Of a DNA stretch of 64,000 bases, positions 1 to 8,534 are shown one piece after another. Below the pieces are notes generated by a model. The model searched no databases. It saw only the letters and a program-made list of their open reading frames with translations, and was not told the origin of the DNA. Numbering within the stretch: the first letter of the stretch is position 1; the number at the start of each line of letters is the position of its first letter. Origin of the DNA: Gammaproteobacteria bacterium (GTDB lineage Bacteria; Pseudomonadota; Gammaproteobacteria; UBA6429; Thiohalophilaceae). The stretch is taken from positions 1 through 64,000 of the forward strand of contig JACQBC010000017.1 in NCBI GenBank assembly GCA_016194635.1. The letters run 5' to 3'. The translations under genes and the position numbers were made by a program.

Positions 1-137
1 ATTGGCCGCCTAAATACCATACGGCTGATCGAAATGCTGTTGAAAACTAAATTACAACAAGGCAAAGTACATGGAACTCAATTTTAAACACAGACCTGTA
101 AAAATCCGCTTTGCTAAGTGGGTTTTTCTACAGCCTC
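1..137 (+). mobile_element. 3' end of an IS1182-like element, cut by the window edge
   Basis: Positions 1-137 closely parallel the last part of the better preserved element at 924-2432: both run through an AT-rich stretch with GGCAAAGTA and ATGGAACT and finish in a GGGTTTTCTACAGC-type inverted repeat followed at once by GTTAGG. The transposase part lies outside the window. The downstream GTTAGGC (138-144) reads as the restored end of an attC site. Confidence 0.75.
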
Positions 138-265
138 GTTAGGCCAATCGCTGTAGGGGATTACCGTGATTGATTTATTGTCCGCAAATCATACGGGTCG
201 AGAGCTAGATTTGATGCTCACTGGCAAGAAGCCATTAGCAATGTTCTATGCTTTCCTTAGCCTCG
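138..265. other. 127-bp stretch between two GTTAGG motifs
   Basis: GTTAGGC at 138 and GTTAGGT at 265 bound a segment with no convincing gene. It could be an ORF-less cassette or a worn insertion element, because CCTC precedes the second GTTAGG just as it does at element ends elsewhere in the window. I recognise nothing else in it. Confidence 0.3.
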
Positions 266-580
266 TTAGGTGCGCAGGCGATTCCGCCAGTACCCTGGGC
301 GTCGAAACTGATGAGCTATAGCGATTACAACAATTTCTTCAGAGAACTCCCGCACGACGAACTCGTAAGGGAAACGCTTAAGGAGGAGTCTTTTGACTCC
401 CCTGGCACCTGCCGCACCGGGCATGTTGGTGAGAGGAACGATTTCGTCTTCGAGAAGGTCGATAACGGCGTTAACCGCGTGGTCGAACTCTATGCCAAGC
501 CCGAGGCGCTCATGCTCGTACCAAGCTGCCGCTTCAATCGCCTCTTCGGCGGCTTGCTCAAGGATTCGTACCCGGCGCAC
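266..580 (-). CDS. RelE/ParE-superfamily toxin
   Basis: This 104-residue protein has the compact ParE fold pattern: an N-terminal helix pair rich in Ala and Glu (AAEEAIEAAAWYEHE, about residues 10-24), a central basic strand block (KRLLLKRFPYEFVV) and a late strand plus an RRPGYW tail. The family usually inhibits gyrase or cleaves mRNA; which applies here cannot be read from sequence. The start is GTG at 580, sharing one base with the TAG stop of the antitoxin, so the pair should be translationally coupled. It lies between attC-like sites, reading against the other cassettes, which is common for toxin-antitoxin cassettes carrying their own promoter. Confidence 0.85.
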   Translation of the reverse strand: MRRVRILEQAAEEAIEAAAWYEHERLGLGIEFDHAVNAVIDLLEDEIVPLTNMPGAAGARGVKRLLLKRFPYEFVVREFSEEIVVIAIAHQFRRPGYWRNRLRT

Positions 581-819
581 TATGGGCTATCGAGCCGTTC
601 CCGCATTCGTCGTCGGAATTCGTCTCGATCAATAAGCTTCGCCGTGGCAGCATCAATTTCATCCAGGCGGCGCAGAATTTCCTTATCCCATGCATCGGCG
701 GCATCTGCGTCGGCGGGCGCATCCAAGCTGGTAACCAATGCATGTGCCAGCTCGGCGCGCTCCGCCTCGGATAGCATCAGCGCCTCGGAACGAAGTTTGC
801 TCAATGCTTCTGTTCCCAT
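580..819 (-). CDS. Antitoxin of the addiction-module family, partner of the ParE toxin
   Basis: The 79-residue acidic protein begins MGTEALSKLRSEALMLSEAERAEL, the pattern of the short addiction-module antitoxins usually found upstream of ParE-type toxins. It would neutralise the toxin and probably repress the pair. I chose the ATG at 819 because GGAGG lies four bases upstream; the reading frame is open for 22 more codons to 885 but has no better signal. The gene ends one base into the toxin start. Confidence 0.8.
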   Translation of the reverse strand: MGTEALSKLRSEALMLSEAERAELAHALVTSLDAPADADAADAWDKEILRRLDEIDAATAKLIDRDEFRRRMRERLDSP

Positions 820-867
820 AGATCCTCCAGAAATGCGGTGTGCAACTATCATATTCTGGTTGCGCGC

Positions 868-923
868 ACCTAACAAGCCCATCAAACCGACGCCAAAAAG
901 CCGCGCGGCTTATGGGCGGCGTT
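868..923 (+). other. attC site, interrupted at its GTT by an IS
   Basis: ACCTAAC (868-874) opens the site, complementary arms AAGCCCAT and ATGGGC flank a GC-rich centre, and GTT (921-923) closes it. The GTT is repeated after the insertion, where GTTAGGT (2433-2439) is a perfect GTTRRRY core. Together these are a normal integron recombination site split by the element at 924-2432. Confidence 0.75.
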
Positions 924-2432
924 GAGGCTGTATAAAAACCTATAATTTTCGGTCAATTTTGCTAAAATACCGCAACTCCACCCCGAGTGCAGCGTGATGC
1001 CAAAATTCATACCGTACGATCCGAATCAAAGCAAAATGGTGGTTATTAATTACGCTGATCAGTTACAACCCGGCACCTTTGAGTTCGCCATCAACCACAT
1101 CATCGACACCCAACTGGATTTAACGGTATTCCATCCCCGTTATAAGAACGAAGACAACGGCCGACCGGCTATGATCCGGCGATTCTGTTAAAGATCATGC
1201 TGTTTGCGTACTCCAAAGGGATCACCTCCAGCGGCGAGATTGAATGGTGTTGCGAGACAAACGTGTTATTTAAAGCCCTCTCATGCGATACTGTGCCGCA
1301 TTTCACCACGTTGGCGAACTTTGTGAGTAGCCGGCCTGAAGAAATCGAAGCCGTGTTTGAGCAGATTTTATTGATCTGTGATCTAAAAGGTATTAGGGAA
1401 AGAACTCTTTGCGATTGACGGCTGCAAAATGCCCAGCAACGCTGCTAAAGAATGGTCGGGGACATTGAGCGAACTCGAACAAAAGCGCCTCACGCTACAA
1501 CGTCAAATTCAACACTATATAAAAGAACAACAGGAACTCGATAGCAACGTATCCCGTGACGATGAACGCCAGCAACGTATCCAGCAAACCATCGAGACCT
1601 TGAATACCGCATATGCGAAGGTGGATCAGTTTTTAAAAGTCGCCCGCCCACGGAACCGCCGACACCGGCTATGCCAACGAAGCCAACATGAAGTATCTGC
1701 ACGATACCGGTATCGATGGGTATATACCCGATAATCAATTCCGGTCACGCGATCCGAAATTCAAAGAGTACAAAACCACCCACAGCACGCGTCCCTCGTC
1801 AACGACAACGCAAACAAAGCCAGACCTACGGATACCTGCCAGTGACTTTCACTTTGATCCCGTGAATAAAACTTGCGTATGTCCGGCGGGGGAATCTTTG
1901 TCACTGCGCAGTGAGCGCGAGGACCTGCACGGTAACAGCAAAGTCTTTTTTGAAGGTCGATTACTAACCTGCCGTGCTTGCGAGCTCAAAGACCGCTGCA
2001 TGCGCGACCCCGACGCAGCCAACACACGCAAAGGCCATGGTCGTCAAGTCTGGTTCATCCTTAAAAAAGGCCAACGTGCCCCGAATTACACCGATTGGAT
2101 GAAACAGCGCATCGATTCCGAACACGGTAAACATATCTATAGTCACCGCATGTCGGTGGTCGAGCCGGTGTTTGCTAATATTGGCATGAATAAAGGCCTG
2201 CGCCGCTTTAGTTTGCGCGGCAAGAAGAAGGTCCAAGGACAGTAGCCATTGTATTGTTTGGTACATAACATCGAGAAGTTGAAGAATTACGGGCAATTGG
2301 CAGGCATAAATGCCCTGCAGCGAATTGAAATGTTGTTGAAAAATAAAATAGGACAGGGCAAAGTATATGGAACTTAATTTTAAAGACCGGTCAGTAGAAA
2401 TCTGCTTTCCTAAGTGGGTTTTCTACAGCTTC
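924..2432 (+). mobile_element. IS1182-like insertion sequence, inactive
   Basis: The 1.5-kb element begins GAGGCTGTATAAAAACC and ends GGGTTTTCTACAGCTTC, imperfect terminal inverted repeats of about 15 bases. GTT stands directly outside both ends (921-923 and 2433-2435), suggesting a three-base target duplication or site-specific entry at an attC core. The transposase frame is broken. A second copy ends at 137, and two short MITEs carry similar ends (11351 and 13026). Confidence 0.8.
994..2245 (+). pseudogene. IS1182-family transposase, frameshifted
   Basis: Four consecutive open segments (994-1191, 1197-1418, 1429-1734, 1688-2245) together give one transposase: an N-terminal domain beginning MMPKFIPYDPNQ, a middle coiled-coil segment (SELEQKRLTLQRQIQHYIKEQQELD), and a C-terminal part with the cysteine pattern CVCPAGE then CRACELKDRCMRD and the closing SEHGKHIYSHRMSVVEPVFANI block typical of IS1182 transposases. 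Stops and frame changes near 1191, 1418 and 1640-1690 break it, so it cannot yield full-length enzyme without frameshifting. Confidence 0.85.
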
Positions 2433-2452
2433 GTTAGGTGATCTATCACATC

Positions 2453-2929
2453 ATGGCCGATAACTTCGCTCACAATTCCATCTGGAGAACATCCGATGCC
2501 ATTTTCGGCATTACGTTTCTTCTTGGCCTCGCCCTCCACTTTGTTCCGTCGCTGAGTCTGACTTTCCCATTTCCCGTCTCGCTACGCGTCGTTGGTGGTG
2601 CAGCACTAGTTTTAGCAGGCGTTACAGCCGTCGTATTAGCGAAATATGGTTTAAAGAACGCGGGGCAACCTGCAGCGCCAGGAAAACCAACCATGCAAAT
2701 CGTTGAAGCTGGCATCTATCGTTTTTCGAGAAACCCGTTATATCTCGGTCTTGTTGTTGTGCTCGCTGGTCTAGGCCTGTTGATGAATATTGCTTGGTGG
2801 GCAATTCTTACTTTGCCCATGTTTTTTACGTTGCAACATTTTCTTATAGTTCCAGAAGAACAATATCTTTTGGGTCGCTTTGGTGAGCAGTATGCGGGGT
2901 ATATGTTGAGGGTGAGGCGTTGGTTGTGA
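2453..2929 (+). CDS. Isoprenylcysteine carboxylmethyltransferase-like membrane protein
   Basis: The protein of about 158 residues has four to five hydrophobic segments and the C-terminal signature of the ICMT/PEMT family: GIYRFSRNPLYLG, then a hydrophobic pair, then VPEEQYLLGRFGEQYAGYMLRVRRWL. Bacterial members are SAM-dependent methyltransferases of membrane lipids or small molecules; the substrate is unknown. I take the ATG at 2453 (MADNF); the frame is open from 2438, inside the attC remnant. It is the first cassette gene behind the IS-split attC and is followed by a new attC half-site at 2937. Confidence 0.8.
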   Translation: MADNFAHNSIWRTSDAIFGITFLLGLALHFVPSLSLTFPFPVSLRVVGGAALVLAGVTAVVLAKYGLKNAGQPAAPGKPTMQIVEAGIYRFSRNPLYLGLVVVLAGLGLLMNIAWWAILTLPMFFTLQHFLIVPEEQYLLGRFGEQYAGYMLRVRRWL

Positions 2930-2936
2930 AAATACC

Positions 2937-2988
2937 ACCCAACCTTGCGTTCGAGTGAGACGCGCCAAAAGCGGCACGCCGCTCAACT
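2937..2988 (+). other. attC site, 5' part (interrupted by an IS110-family remnant)
   Basis: ACCCAAC followed by CTTGCGTTCGAG and the core GACGCGCCAAAAGCGGC matches the attC-like sites at 17794 and 56632. The expected closing GTT is missing here but GTTAGAG appears at 3203-3209, after an IS110-type remnant, so the site was probably split by that element. Confidence 0.6.
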
Positions 2989-3090
2989 TTACTCCAAGGG
3001 CTTGACCAGCTTGGCCTGCCCGTTTTCATTCACGCCGTGGACAGCAAAAATGTGCTTGGCGAGATCAATTCCTATGACGATAATGCTCAT
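2989..3090 (-). pseudogene. IS110/IS1111-family transposase, N-terminal fragment
   Basis: Thirty-three codons read MSIIVIGIDLAKHIFAVHG then NENGQAKLVKPLE and a stop. The GIDLAK segment with the first catalytic Asp is the start of the DEDD domain of IS110-type transposases. The rest is gone. The fragment and its leader (to about 3202) sit inside a split attC. The IS1111-attC subgroup of this family is known for inserting in attC sites, so its presence here fits. Confidence 0.7.
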
Positions 3091-3212
3091 GACTTCCCCT
3101 TTCTGGTGGTGTTGATGAAATCTGGAAATTCCATCATGGCACGCTGGATGCCGTTCGCGACAACTTCGCCGCAGCCTCGGGACGGGGAAGTCCCTTTCAT
3201 TCGTTAGAGTGC

Positions 3213-3406
3213 ATGAAAATATTCATACAAATAACATTAATGGGCGTATATCTCATAACAGAGTGGGCTGTAATTGATAACATCAAGCCAATATATAACC
3301 CATGGTTTGGCGTTTTTATGTCAAGCACGTTAATTCTGGCTTACTATTTTCTATCAATTAAAAGATTATGGATTCCTCAAATTGTAATACTTATTAATAC
3401 AATAAT
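3213..3406 (+). pseudogene. Truncated cassette membrane protein
   Basis: The reading frame from 3213 gives two hydrophobic helices (MKIFIQITLMGVYLITEWAV and STLILAYYFLSI) in AT-rich DNA just after a GTTAGAG site. Near 3407 the sequence changes character and a different frame becomes protein-like, so the open frame running on to 3647 is a chimera and not one gene. Confidence 0.5.
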
Positions 3407-3643
3407 TTCCCCAAAGGCTTCGCCACCAAGCTTTTCTACATTGTCGATTCAAGCAAGGTCATCGTGGCAAACAGCATTGAGGGTGCGACAAAAGGAAATA
3501 CAACCGCCGAAGGCGAGCGCTACGATATTCCTGTACTACTACCTACACTCATGGAGTCTGAAGAGCGTCATGTTGACTTGGTTCCAACGGAAGTTGGTTT
3601 CACTGAAAAACTTTCATCCCAACTTCAACCAGCAGAAACATAA
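3407..3643 (+). pseudogene. 3' fragment of an unrecognised gene
   Basis: From 3407 to the TAA at 3641-3643 this frame reads like the end of a soluble protein (FATKLFYIVDSSKVIVANSI, later YDIPVLLPTLMESEERHVDL and SSQLQPAET), with no start of its own. It is fused out of frame to the membrane-protein remnant upstream. The function is unknown. Confidence 0.5.
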
Positions 3644-3696
3644 ATGACTAGCGAAGGGCATTAATGGCCCCTGTAAGTGGGAGGCGGAACGCCGTC

Positions 3697-5019
3697 CTAG
3701 GTTTGGTTCGTCGCGGTAATGCCGATCAAGCGCTGGCAAACTGTCGCGAGCGCGGTGTCGTCGCCGACATTGCCGGGGAAGATCACCACCGGCATGTCGG
3801 TGAAGCGCGCGTGATCCGGCGGGCAGCGCACCACGGATACGCCGGGCAGAATCTGGCCGAGTAAGCGCGCGGTGCGCAGCGCGAGACCGTGGCTCAATAC
3901 ATCATTCGATGTGATGCCGCCCTTGGCGATCAAGAAGCCGAGGGTCTTAGGTAGGCCACGCACCACGTCCATGAGGAATCCGGACACTTGCTCACCGAAG
4001 GCGAGGCGCGCCGCTTGATCGGGAAAACTGCGCTCGGCGCGGCTGGTGAAAATCACGGGCGTTCTTCCGGCATCATGCATTACCGCCGCACGCTTTAGGG
4101 CATCGGCCAGTAATACGGCATAGTCTTGCGGCAGGCGCTGCACATCCACTTCGATCGGCGCCACTTGCGGCAACTTGAGCAACTCCTGAAGCTGACTTGT
4201 GGTCTTGGGCACATGCGAGCCGACAATCACCGCACCGGGTTTTCCAGCGCGGATATATTTGGCCATCGCCGCGGCCGGCACCGGCTGCGGTGGCAAGCCG
4301 GCCAACGCGGTGAGTAGACTGGCGGCGCTGCGAAATAAAAAACGTTTTCCGTTTGCCGCAACCTTGAGCAGATCGGCGGCGAAGCGGTTGAGATCGTCCT
4401 GGGTTTCGCCATCCACCACTACGCAGGCGTTGCCGTTTAACTCAAGCAATGGTTTGTGGACACCGGCGCGTAAATCGGCGAGCAGAAAGCGTTTGACGGA
4501 AGCGGCCTTGATACGACCACGTGTCTTCTCTTCCACGTAATCCGGCAAGTAGCTATGCCGGTAACCGAACACCGAGTCGCGCGCGAATTCGGTTTCGTGT
4601 ACGGGAATTTCTTTTCCGCCGCTGCGCAGATAATGTACCGAGTCACGTGTGAAGCGTCCGCCTTCGAAAAATGCCGGCACCAGAAAGTGCGCGTCGAATG
4701 GCCCGAGTTCTTCGGTCATTACATCGGTCTCGACCGGGTAGTGACCGCGTAAAGTGGAATCCGAGCGGCTGACAAAAATCGGGTGGATGTCGGTACCCGT
4801 CAAGGCCTGCTTGAGATTGCGGCATACTTCGCGCGTCACTGCGCTGGCGCGCTCGGCTGACATGCCGCGTGTGTTGGTGAGTATAAAGAACAGCGGTGCC
4901 GAGTCTGCAAGCGCAACTTCGAGCGTAGCGACATCCCAACGCGTGAGCAGCAGACAACTGTGTACGGTCTGTGAACCGGTGGGGTCGTCGTCGAGGACGA
5001 TGATTTTTGTTGTGGGCAT
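3697..5019 (-). CDS. Four-carbon acid sugar kinase family protein (DUF1537/OtnK-like)
   Basis: The 440-residue protein has both halves of the family: the N-terminal DDDPTGSQT motif at about residues 9-17, and the C-terminal nucleotide-binding part with KGGITS (366-371) and FPGNVGDD (413-420). Known members phosphorylate threonate, erythronate and related four-carbon sugar acids, feeding an aldolase. It is downstream of the transketolase-like gene on the same strand, across a 192-bp gap with hairpins. Together with the IclR regulator and the class II aldolase it suggests a sugar-acid catabolic unit. The exact substrate cannot be told from sequence. Confidence 0.88.
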   Translation of the reverse strand: MPTTKIIVLDDDPTGSQTVHSCLLLTRWDVATLEVALADSAPLFFILTNTRGMSAERASAVTREVCRNLKQALTGTDIHPIFVSRSDSTLRGHYPVETDVMTEELGPFDAHFLVPAFFEGGRFTRDSVHYLRSGGKEIPVHETEFARDSVFGYRHSYLPDYVEEKTRGRIKAASVKRFLLADLRAGVHKPLLELNGNACVVVDGETQDDLNRFAADLLKVAANGKRFLFRSAASLLTALAGLPPQPVPAAAMAKYIRAGKPGAVIVGSHVPKTTSQLQELLKLPQVAPIEVDVQRLPQDYAVLLADALKRAAVMHDAGRTPVIFTSRAERSFPDQAARLAFGEQVSGFLMDVVRGLPKTLGFLIAKGGITSNDVLSHGLALRTARLLGQILPGVSVVRCPPDHARFTDMPVVIFPGNVGDDTALATVCQRLIGITATNQT

Positions 5020-5050
5020 GCTCCGCTAATTTATCGGTAGGTATTATTTT

Positions 5051-5155
5051 GTTGGGTTCGCCGCTAGGCGGCTTAACCCAACCTACATAAAACCGAAATG
5101 GGCGTCACTAAACGTCGCGCACCATTTATATCGATCGGCTGTGGTTTGGTGCGCG
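5051..5155. repeat. REP-like hairpins between the transketolase-like and kinase genes
   Basis: GTTGGGTT (5051) and AACCCAAC (ending 5082) enclose CGCC-GCTA-GGCG, a strong stem-loop. A second inverted pair is CGCGCACCA (5116-5124) with TGGTGCGCG (5147-5155). These look like extragenic palindromes and could also attenuate or terminate minus-strand transcription between the two genes. Confidence 0.55.
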
Positions 5156-5211
5156 GTGCGCACCCTACGACGTCGTGAAGGGCGACCTACAAAACATCGT
5201 AGAGATATTTG

Positions 5212-7494
5212 CTACGCCTTGAACAGCTGGGCTACGCGCACGCCGATCGCCTCGGCCGATATTCCGTTATAGTCCATGATCTCCTTCGGGCTGGCGGCGG
5301 TCTCGCCGCGCTTCCACGAGATGAGATCGCGGCGTGGAGAGCGGGCACGTAGCAACACTGGTTCGAGGGTCGCCGAGGCGCCGCCGCTCACGGCAATTAA
5401 TGCGTCGCCATCGAACAACTTGCTGAAACCGGCATCGCTCAGGAAACCGTTGTCCGGTTCGCTGCACGTGTCCCAGGCCACATCGAGTGGGCGATACAGG
5501 CGGCGCGGATTCACTACCGCGACGATACGCACGCGATAACCTTCACGCTCCAGTAGCTCCTTGGCCTCGTACACCGGGAGCAGCACCATGTCACCAGCCA
5601 CTGCGAACACCAGCGTGCCTTTCTTTCCGGCCGCGCTGCTCGACCGCACGCTCCCGTCGCGGTCTACCTCGTCCATCCCTGGACTCGTCTCGTAGAGAGT
5701 AACCGCGCCATCCGCAAGCGCACGCCGGCCCTGGTCCAGCGTCGTGCGCACCGGCAAGGGTGACTTGGAAGCGAAAATGGCAATGCCTTTGTTGTAGGTT
5801 CCGAGCGCCCAGTCGTAAGCCACCTGGATCATGTTCGCGTCCACCGGATAAAGCGGAAATACATTGCCGGTGCGCATGAGCGCGGCAAAATAGGCTTCCA
5901 CTTCTGGGCGCTGATGGGTCCAACCGTTGCGGCCTTGTTCGAGCGCGCCGGCGGTGAACATATTGATCACGCTCGGCGTCTTGCGACGCAATTCAGCCAT
6001 GGCCTGCGCCACGGTTTGCACAATCGGCAGGCCGTTGATGGCAAAACTTTCGTACGACAACCACAGCGAGCGGCTGCCGAACAGCGCGAGACCCGCGGCA
6101 AGACCGGCGCAGGCGTCTTCATTCAACGGCTCATACACCTGACCATTCGGCCCTTGATGATAAAGATCGTCGGTGTTGGGGTGGCGAATTTTGAGCGCGA
6201 CGTTGATGTTGGCCATGCCCGAGGCCTCGTTGCCGTCCGCATTGGTCACGACGAAGCGCGGATCGCGCTTGCCGACTTCGGCGGCGATGGCGCCGAAGGC
6301 GGTCGAGGGTACGCTCGATTCGCCGAGCGCAAATTCCTTTAACGGCAATTCGCCGAGTGGCGCGATCTTGAGTACTGACTCCGTTACCACGGTTTTCGCG
6401 GCCGGACCGCCACCGGCGCGCGCGAAATTGTTGCGCACGTTCTGCCACGCCGCCGTCGGCAACGCGCGGCGCTTGAGGCCTTCGATCACGTCGCTGTTGT
6501 CGAGTGTGTGTTGGGCATAAAGGTTATGCGACTTGGCACCGAGCGTGTGCACACCTGCGCCCTTGATCTGCTTGATAACGAAGGCCGTGAGTTTACCGCC
6601 AAGTGCCGAGCGCGCGGCACGATCGGTGGCCACGAGCACTGCTTGTGCAAAGACTAGGCGCCGCTCGTGCGAGAAACGGGTGCTGTCGACATACGCGCCT
6701 TGTTGATTCGCATCGTCGTATTCCTTCGCGTCGACCAAGATCACTTCTTCGAAGCCATGGCCTTTCCAGTACGCGATCATTTCCGCGTTGCTGAAGTTCG
6801 ACACCATGGAGTGATGTTCTTGGCTGTAGCCATTCCAGATCAACACCGGCAGAAAATTCGTGACCTTCGGATAAGCAATGTGGAAGTGCAGCATCGAATT
6901 GAGCACATAGGGTTCGCCCATGCCGCCGTCGCCGATGGTTACCGGGAACAAGGTACCCGGATGCAACAGCGCCCCGCTCATGGCGAAGTGCTGGCCCTGC
7001 CCGAGCGGCCCGGCCGGCGACAGAATGCCGGGGATGGCGCCGGAAAGATGGCCGAGCAATCCGTGCTTCTCGCGAAAGCGATCGCGCATCTGTTGCACGT
7101 TGTGGATGCCCATGGCTTCGAGCGAGGTGTCGAGGAACATGGCGCTGTAGTAACCGGGCGCGTGATGGCCGACTTCGGTGACGATATTGGTGTGGCCGAG
7201 CATCACCAGCGCCGCGTAGGCATCGGCGCTCGACGCAAAACCGCCCGGATGGCCGGAGGCCTTGGCGCCGGTGACCTGCAAGGTGAGATAGCGCAGCGCG
7301 TCGGCCATGAGCAGGGTCTGATAAACCGCGTTGGCATCGGTGGCATCGCGAATGGCCTTGTCGCCTTGGGCAATGGCGAGTTCAGCGGTGTGCGCGTCGA
7401 AGCCCGGCCAGGCCGGGCCGAAGTATTGGATCCCCTGGCAGAACGCGGGAATTTCCGATGGGTCGCGCGATGGCGCGGGTGCGGCGTAAGACAT
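5212..7494 (-). CDS. Transketolase-like thiamine-diphosphate enzyme, full length
   Basis: The 760-residue protein carries all three transketolase-type domains: SGHPGG (80-85) in the pyrophosphate-binding domain, the GDGGMGEP cofactor motif (188-195), a pyrimidine-binding middle domain with GPNGQVYEPLNE, and a C-terminal domain with VNPRRLYRPLD and RGETAASP. It is longer than ordinary transketolase (about 660) and differs from phosphoketolase. Close relatives are often labelled transketolase or xylulose-5-phosphate epimerase-like, so I leave the reaction open beyond ketol transfer on sugar phosphates. It is divergent from the IclR gene and upstream of the DUF1537 kinase. Confidence 0.8.
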   Translation of the reverse strand: MSYAAPAPSRDPSEIPAFCQGIQYFGPAWPGFDAHTAELAIAQGDKAIRDATDANAVYQTLLMADALRYLTLQVTGAKASGHPGGFASSADAYAALVMLGHTNIVTEVGHHAPGYYSAMFLDTSLEAMGIHNVQQMRDRFREKHGLLGHLSGAIPGILSPAGPLGQGQHFAMSGALLHPGTLFPVTIGDGGMGEPYVLNSMLHFHIAYPKVTNFLPVLIWNGYSQEHHSMVSNFSNAEMIAYWKGHGFEEVILVDAKEYDDANQQGAYVDSTRFSHERRLVFAQAVLVATDRAARSALGGKLTAFVIKQIKGAGVHTLGAKSHNLYAQHTLDNSDVIEGLKRRALPTAAWQNVRNNFARAGGGPAAKTVVTESVLKIAPLGELPLKEFALGESSVPSTAFGAIAAEVGKRDPRFVVTNADGNEASGMANINVALKIRHPNTDDLYHQGPNGQVYEPLNEDACAGLAAGLALFGSRSLWLSYESFAINGLPIVQTVAQAMAELRRKTPSVINMFTAGALEQGRNGWTHQRPEVEAYFAALMRTGNVFPLYPVDANMIQVAYDWALGTYNKGIAIFASKSPLPVRTTLDQGRRALADGAVTLYETSPGMDEVDRDGSVRSSSAAGKKGTLVFAVAGDMVLLPVYEAKELLEREGYRVRIVAVVNPRRLYRPLDVAWDTCSEPDNGFLSDAGFSKLFDGDALIAVSGGASATLEPVLLRARSPRRDLISWKRGETAASPKEIMDYNGISAEAIGVRVAQLFKA

Positions 7495-7592
7495 GATCAG
7501 TTCCTCGGCCGGCGGATACCGGCGTGCTTGTCATCAACCCTAGCGCGAGATACGATATTTCACAATACATAATCGTTTTCACAATGTGAGAT
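7495..7592. promoter_or_regulatory. Divergent promoter and candidate IclR operator
   Basis: The 98-bp gap between the transketolase-like gene (minus) and the IclR gene (plus) contains TTTCACAATA and TTTTCACAATGTGAGAT, the latter with a near-palindromic TCACAATGTGA. IclR regulators usually bind such short inverted repeats in their own divergent promoter. No operator has been tested; this is inferred from position and symmetry. Confidence 0.45.
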
Positions 7593-8378
7593 ATGAAGAA
7601 AATCGCCGCCTCGTCCATCCAGGTCATCGATCGCGTCGCCGCGTTGCTCGGGGCGATCGGCGAGCATCCTGACCCGGTCAGCCTCAAGGCGCTTGCCGCC
7701 GAAACCGGATTGCATCCCTCGACCGCGCATCGCATCCTCGACGCGCTGGTCACGCATGGTTTTGTCGAGCGCGCGGCCAGCAGCCAATACACGCTCGGTA
7801 AGACGCTGCTGCATTTCGCCAGCCGTGTGCATGGCAAAGTGGATTTACTGCGCGAGGCCAAACCGATCATGGAATGGCTGCGCTCCGAGGTCGGCGAGAC
7901 CGTCAACCTCACAGTGCGCGAAGGCGACGAAGTGGTCTACGTCGAACGCGTCCTGCCGAACCGCATGATGCGCGTCGAACAGCTGATCGGCAGCCGTGCG
8001 CCGCTGCACGTCACCGCCGTCGGTAAATTATTTTTGGCCGAAGGCGGCGCGCAGGCGTGTCGCGAGTACGCACGCCGCTCCGGCTTGAAGCGCTACACTG
8101 CCAACACCTTAACGCAAGTTACGAAACTCTGGGCCGATGCCCAGAAATCTAAACTGCGCGGTTATGCGCTGGACGATGAAGAAGCAGAACTCGGCGTCGG
8201 TTGCATCGGCGTCGCGGTGCACGACAACCACGGCGTCATGATCACTGGCCTTTCCATTTCAGCGCCGCGCGAACGCCGCCAGGACGCCTGGATCCCGTTG
8301 TTAAAAAAAGCCGGGGCCGAACTCTCCGCGCGCCTGGGATACGCACTCAAGACAAACCGCGCGGTAAGCTCGGGCTAA
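7593..8378 (+). CDS. IclR-family transcriptional regulator
   Basis: The 261-residue protein has an N-terminal winged helix (QVIDRVAALLGAI, then LKALAAETGLHPSTAHRILDAL at about 27-50) and the C-terminal effector domain of the family (TVNLTVREGDEVVYVERV, and later GCIGVAVHD). It should sense a metabolite, probably of the sugar-acid route, and control the divergent transketolase-like and kinase genes and perhaps the downstream aldolase. The start at the ATG at 7593 fits the normal family N-terminus. Confidence 0.9.
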   Translation: MKKIAASSIQVIDRVAALLGAIGEHPDPVSLKALAAETGLHPSTAHRILDALVTHGFVERAASSQYTLGKTLLHFASRVHGKVDLLREAKPIMEWLRSEVGETVNLTVREGDEVVYVERVLPNRMMRVEQLIGSRAPLHVTAVGKLFLAEGGAQACREYARRSGLKRYTANTLTQVTKLWADAQKSKLRGYALDDEEAELGVGCIGVAVHDNHGVMITGLSISAPRERRQDAWIPLLKKAGAELSARLGYALKTNRAVSSG

Positions 8379-8434
8379 CACGCGCCCAAAAACTTGCGGA
8401 AGATTCACTACATGCTGAACGTCTTTCCCAATAA

Positions 8435-8464
8435 CCCCCTCTCCCGCCGGGGCGGGAGAGGGGG
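8435..8464 (+). terminator. GC-rich palindrome after the IclR gene
   Basis: Two 14-base arms (CCCCCTCTCCCGCC and its complement) are separated by two bases, giving a very stable hairpin 56 bases beyond the regulator stop. There is no T-run behind it, so it may terminate weakly, block RNA decay or be a simple extragenic palindrome. Confidence 0.5.
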
Positions 8465-8534
8465 GTACGGCAAACACTGACGCCGCCGCGAATTAATCCG
8501 GTACGTATAACTTAATTTAAGAGAGGTCGTTCGC

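Noticed and set aside
248-925. 225-codon plus-strand frame over the toxin-antitoxin pair
   Set aside because: It is antisense to two overlapping genes with clear family motifs and reads as Ser/Arg-rich low-complexity protein.
3213-3647. One 144-residue cassette gene
   Set aside because: Protein-like character switches frame near 3407, so it is a junction of two remnants.
5212-7494. Phosphoketolase
   Set aside because: The size is near that of phosphoketolase, but the SGHPGG and GDGGMGEP motif context and the C-terminal domain follow the transketolase pattern.
6667-7572. 301-codon frame antisense to the transketolase-like gene
   Set aside because: No recognisable motif and composition typical of an antisense shadow of GC-rich coding DNA; the minus-strand enzyme explains the region.
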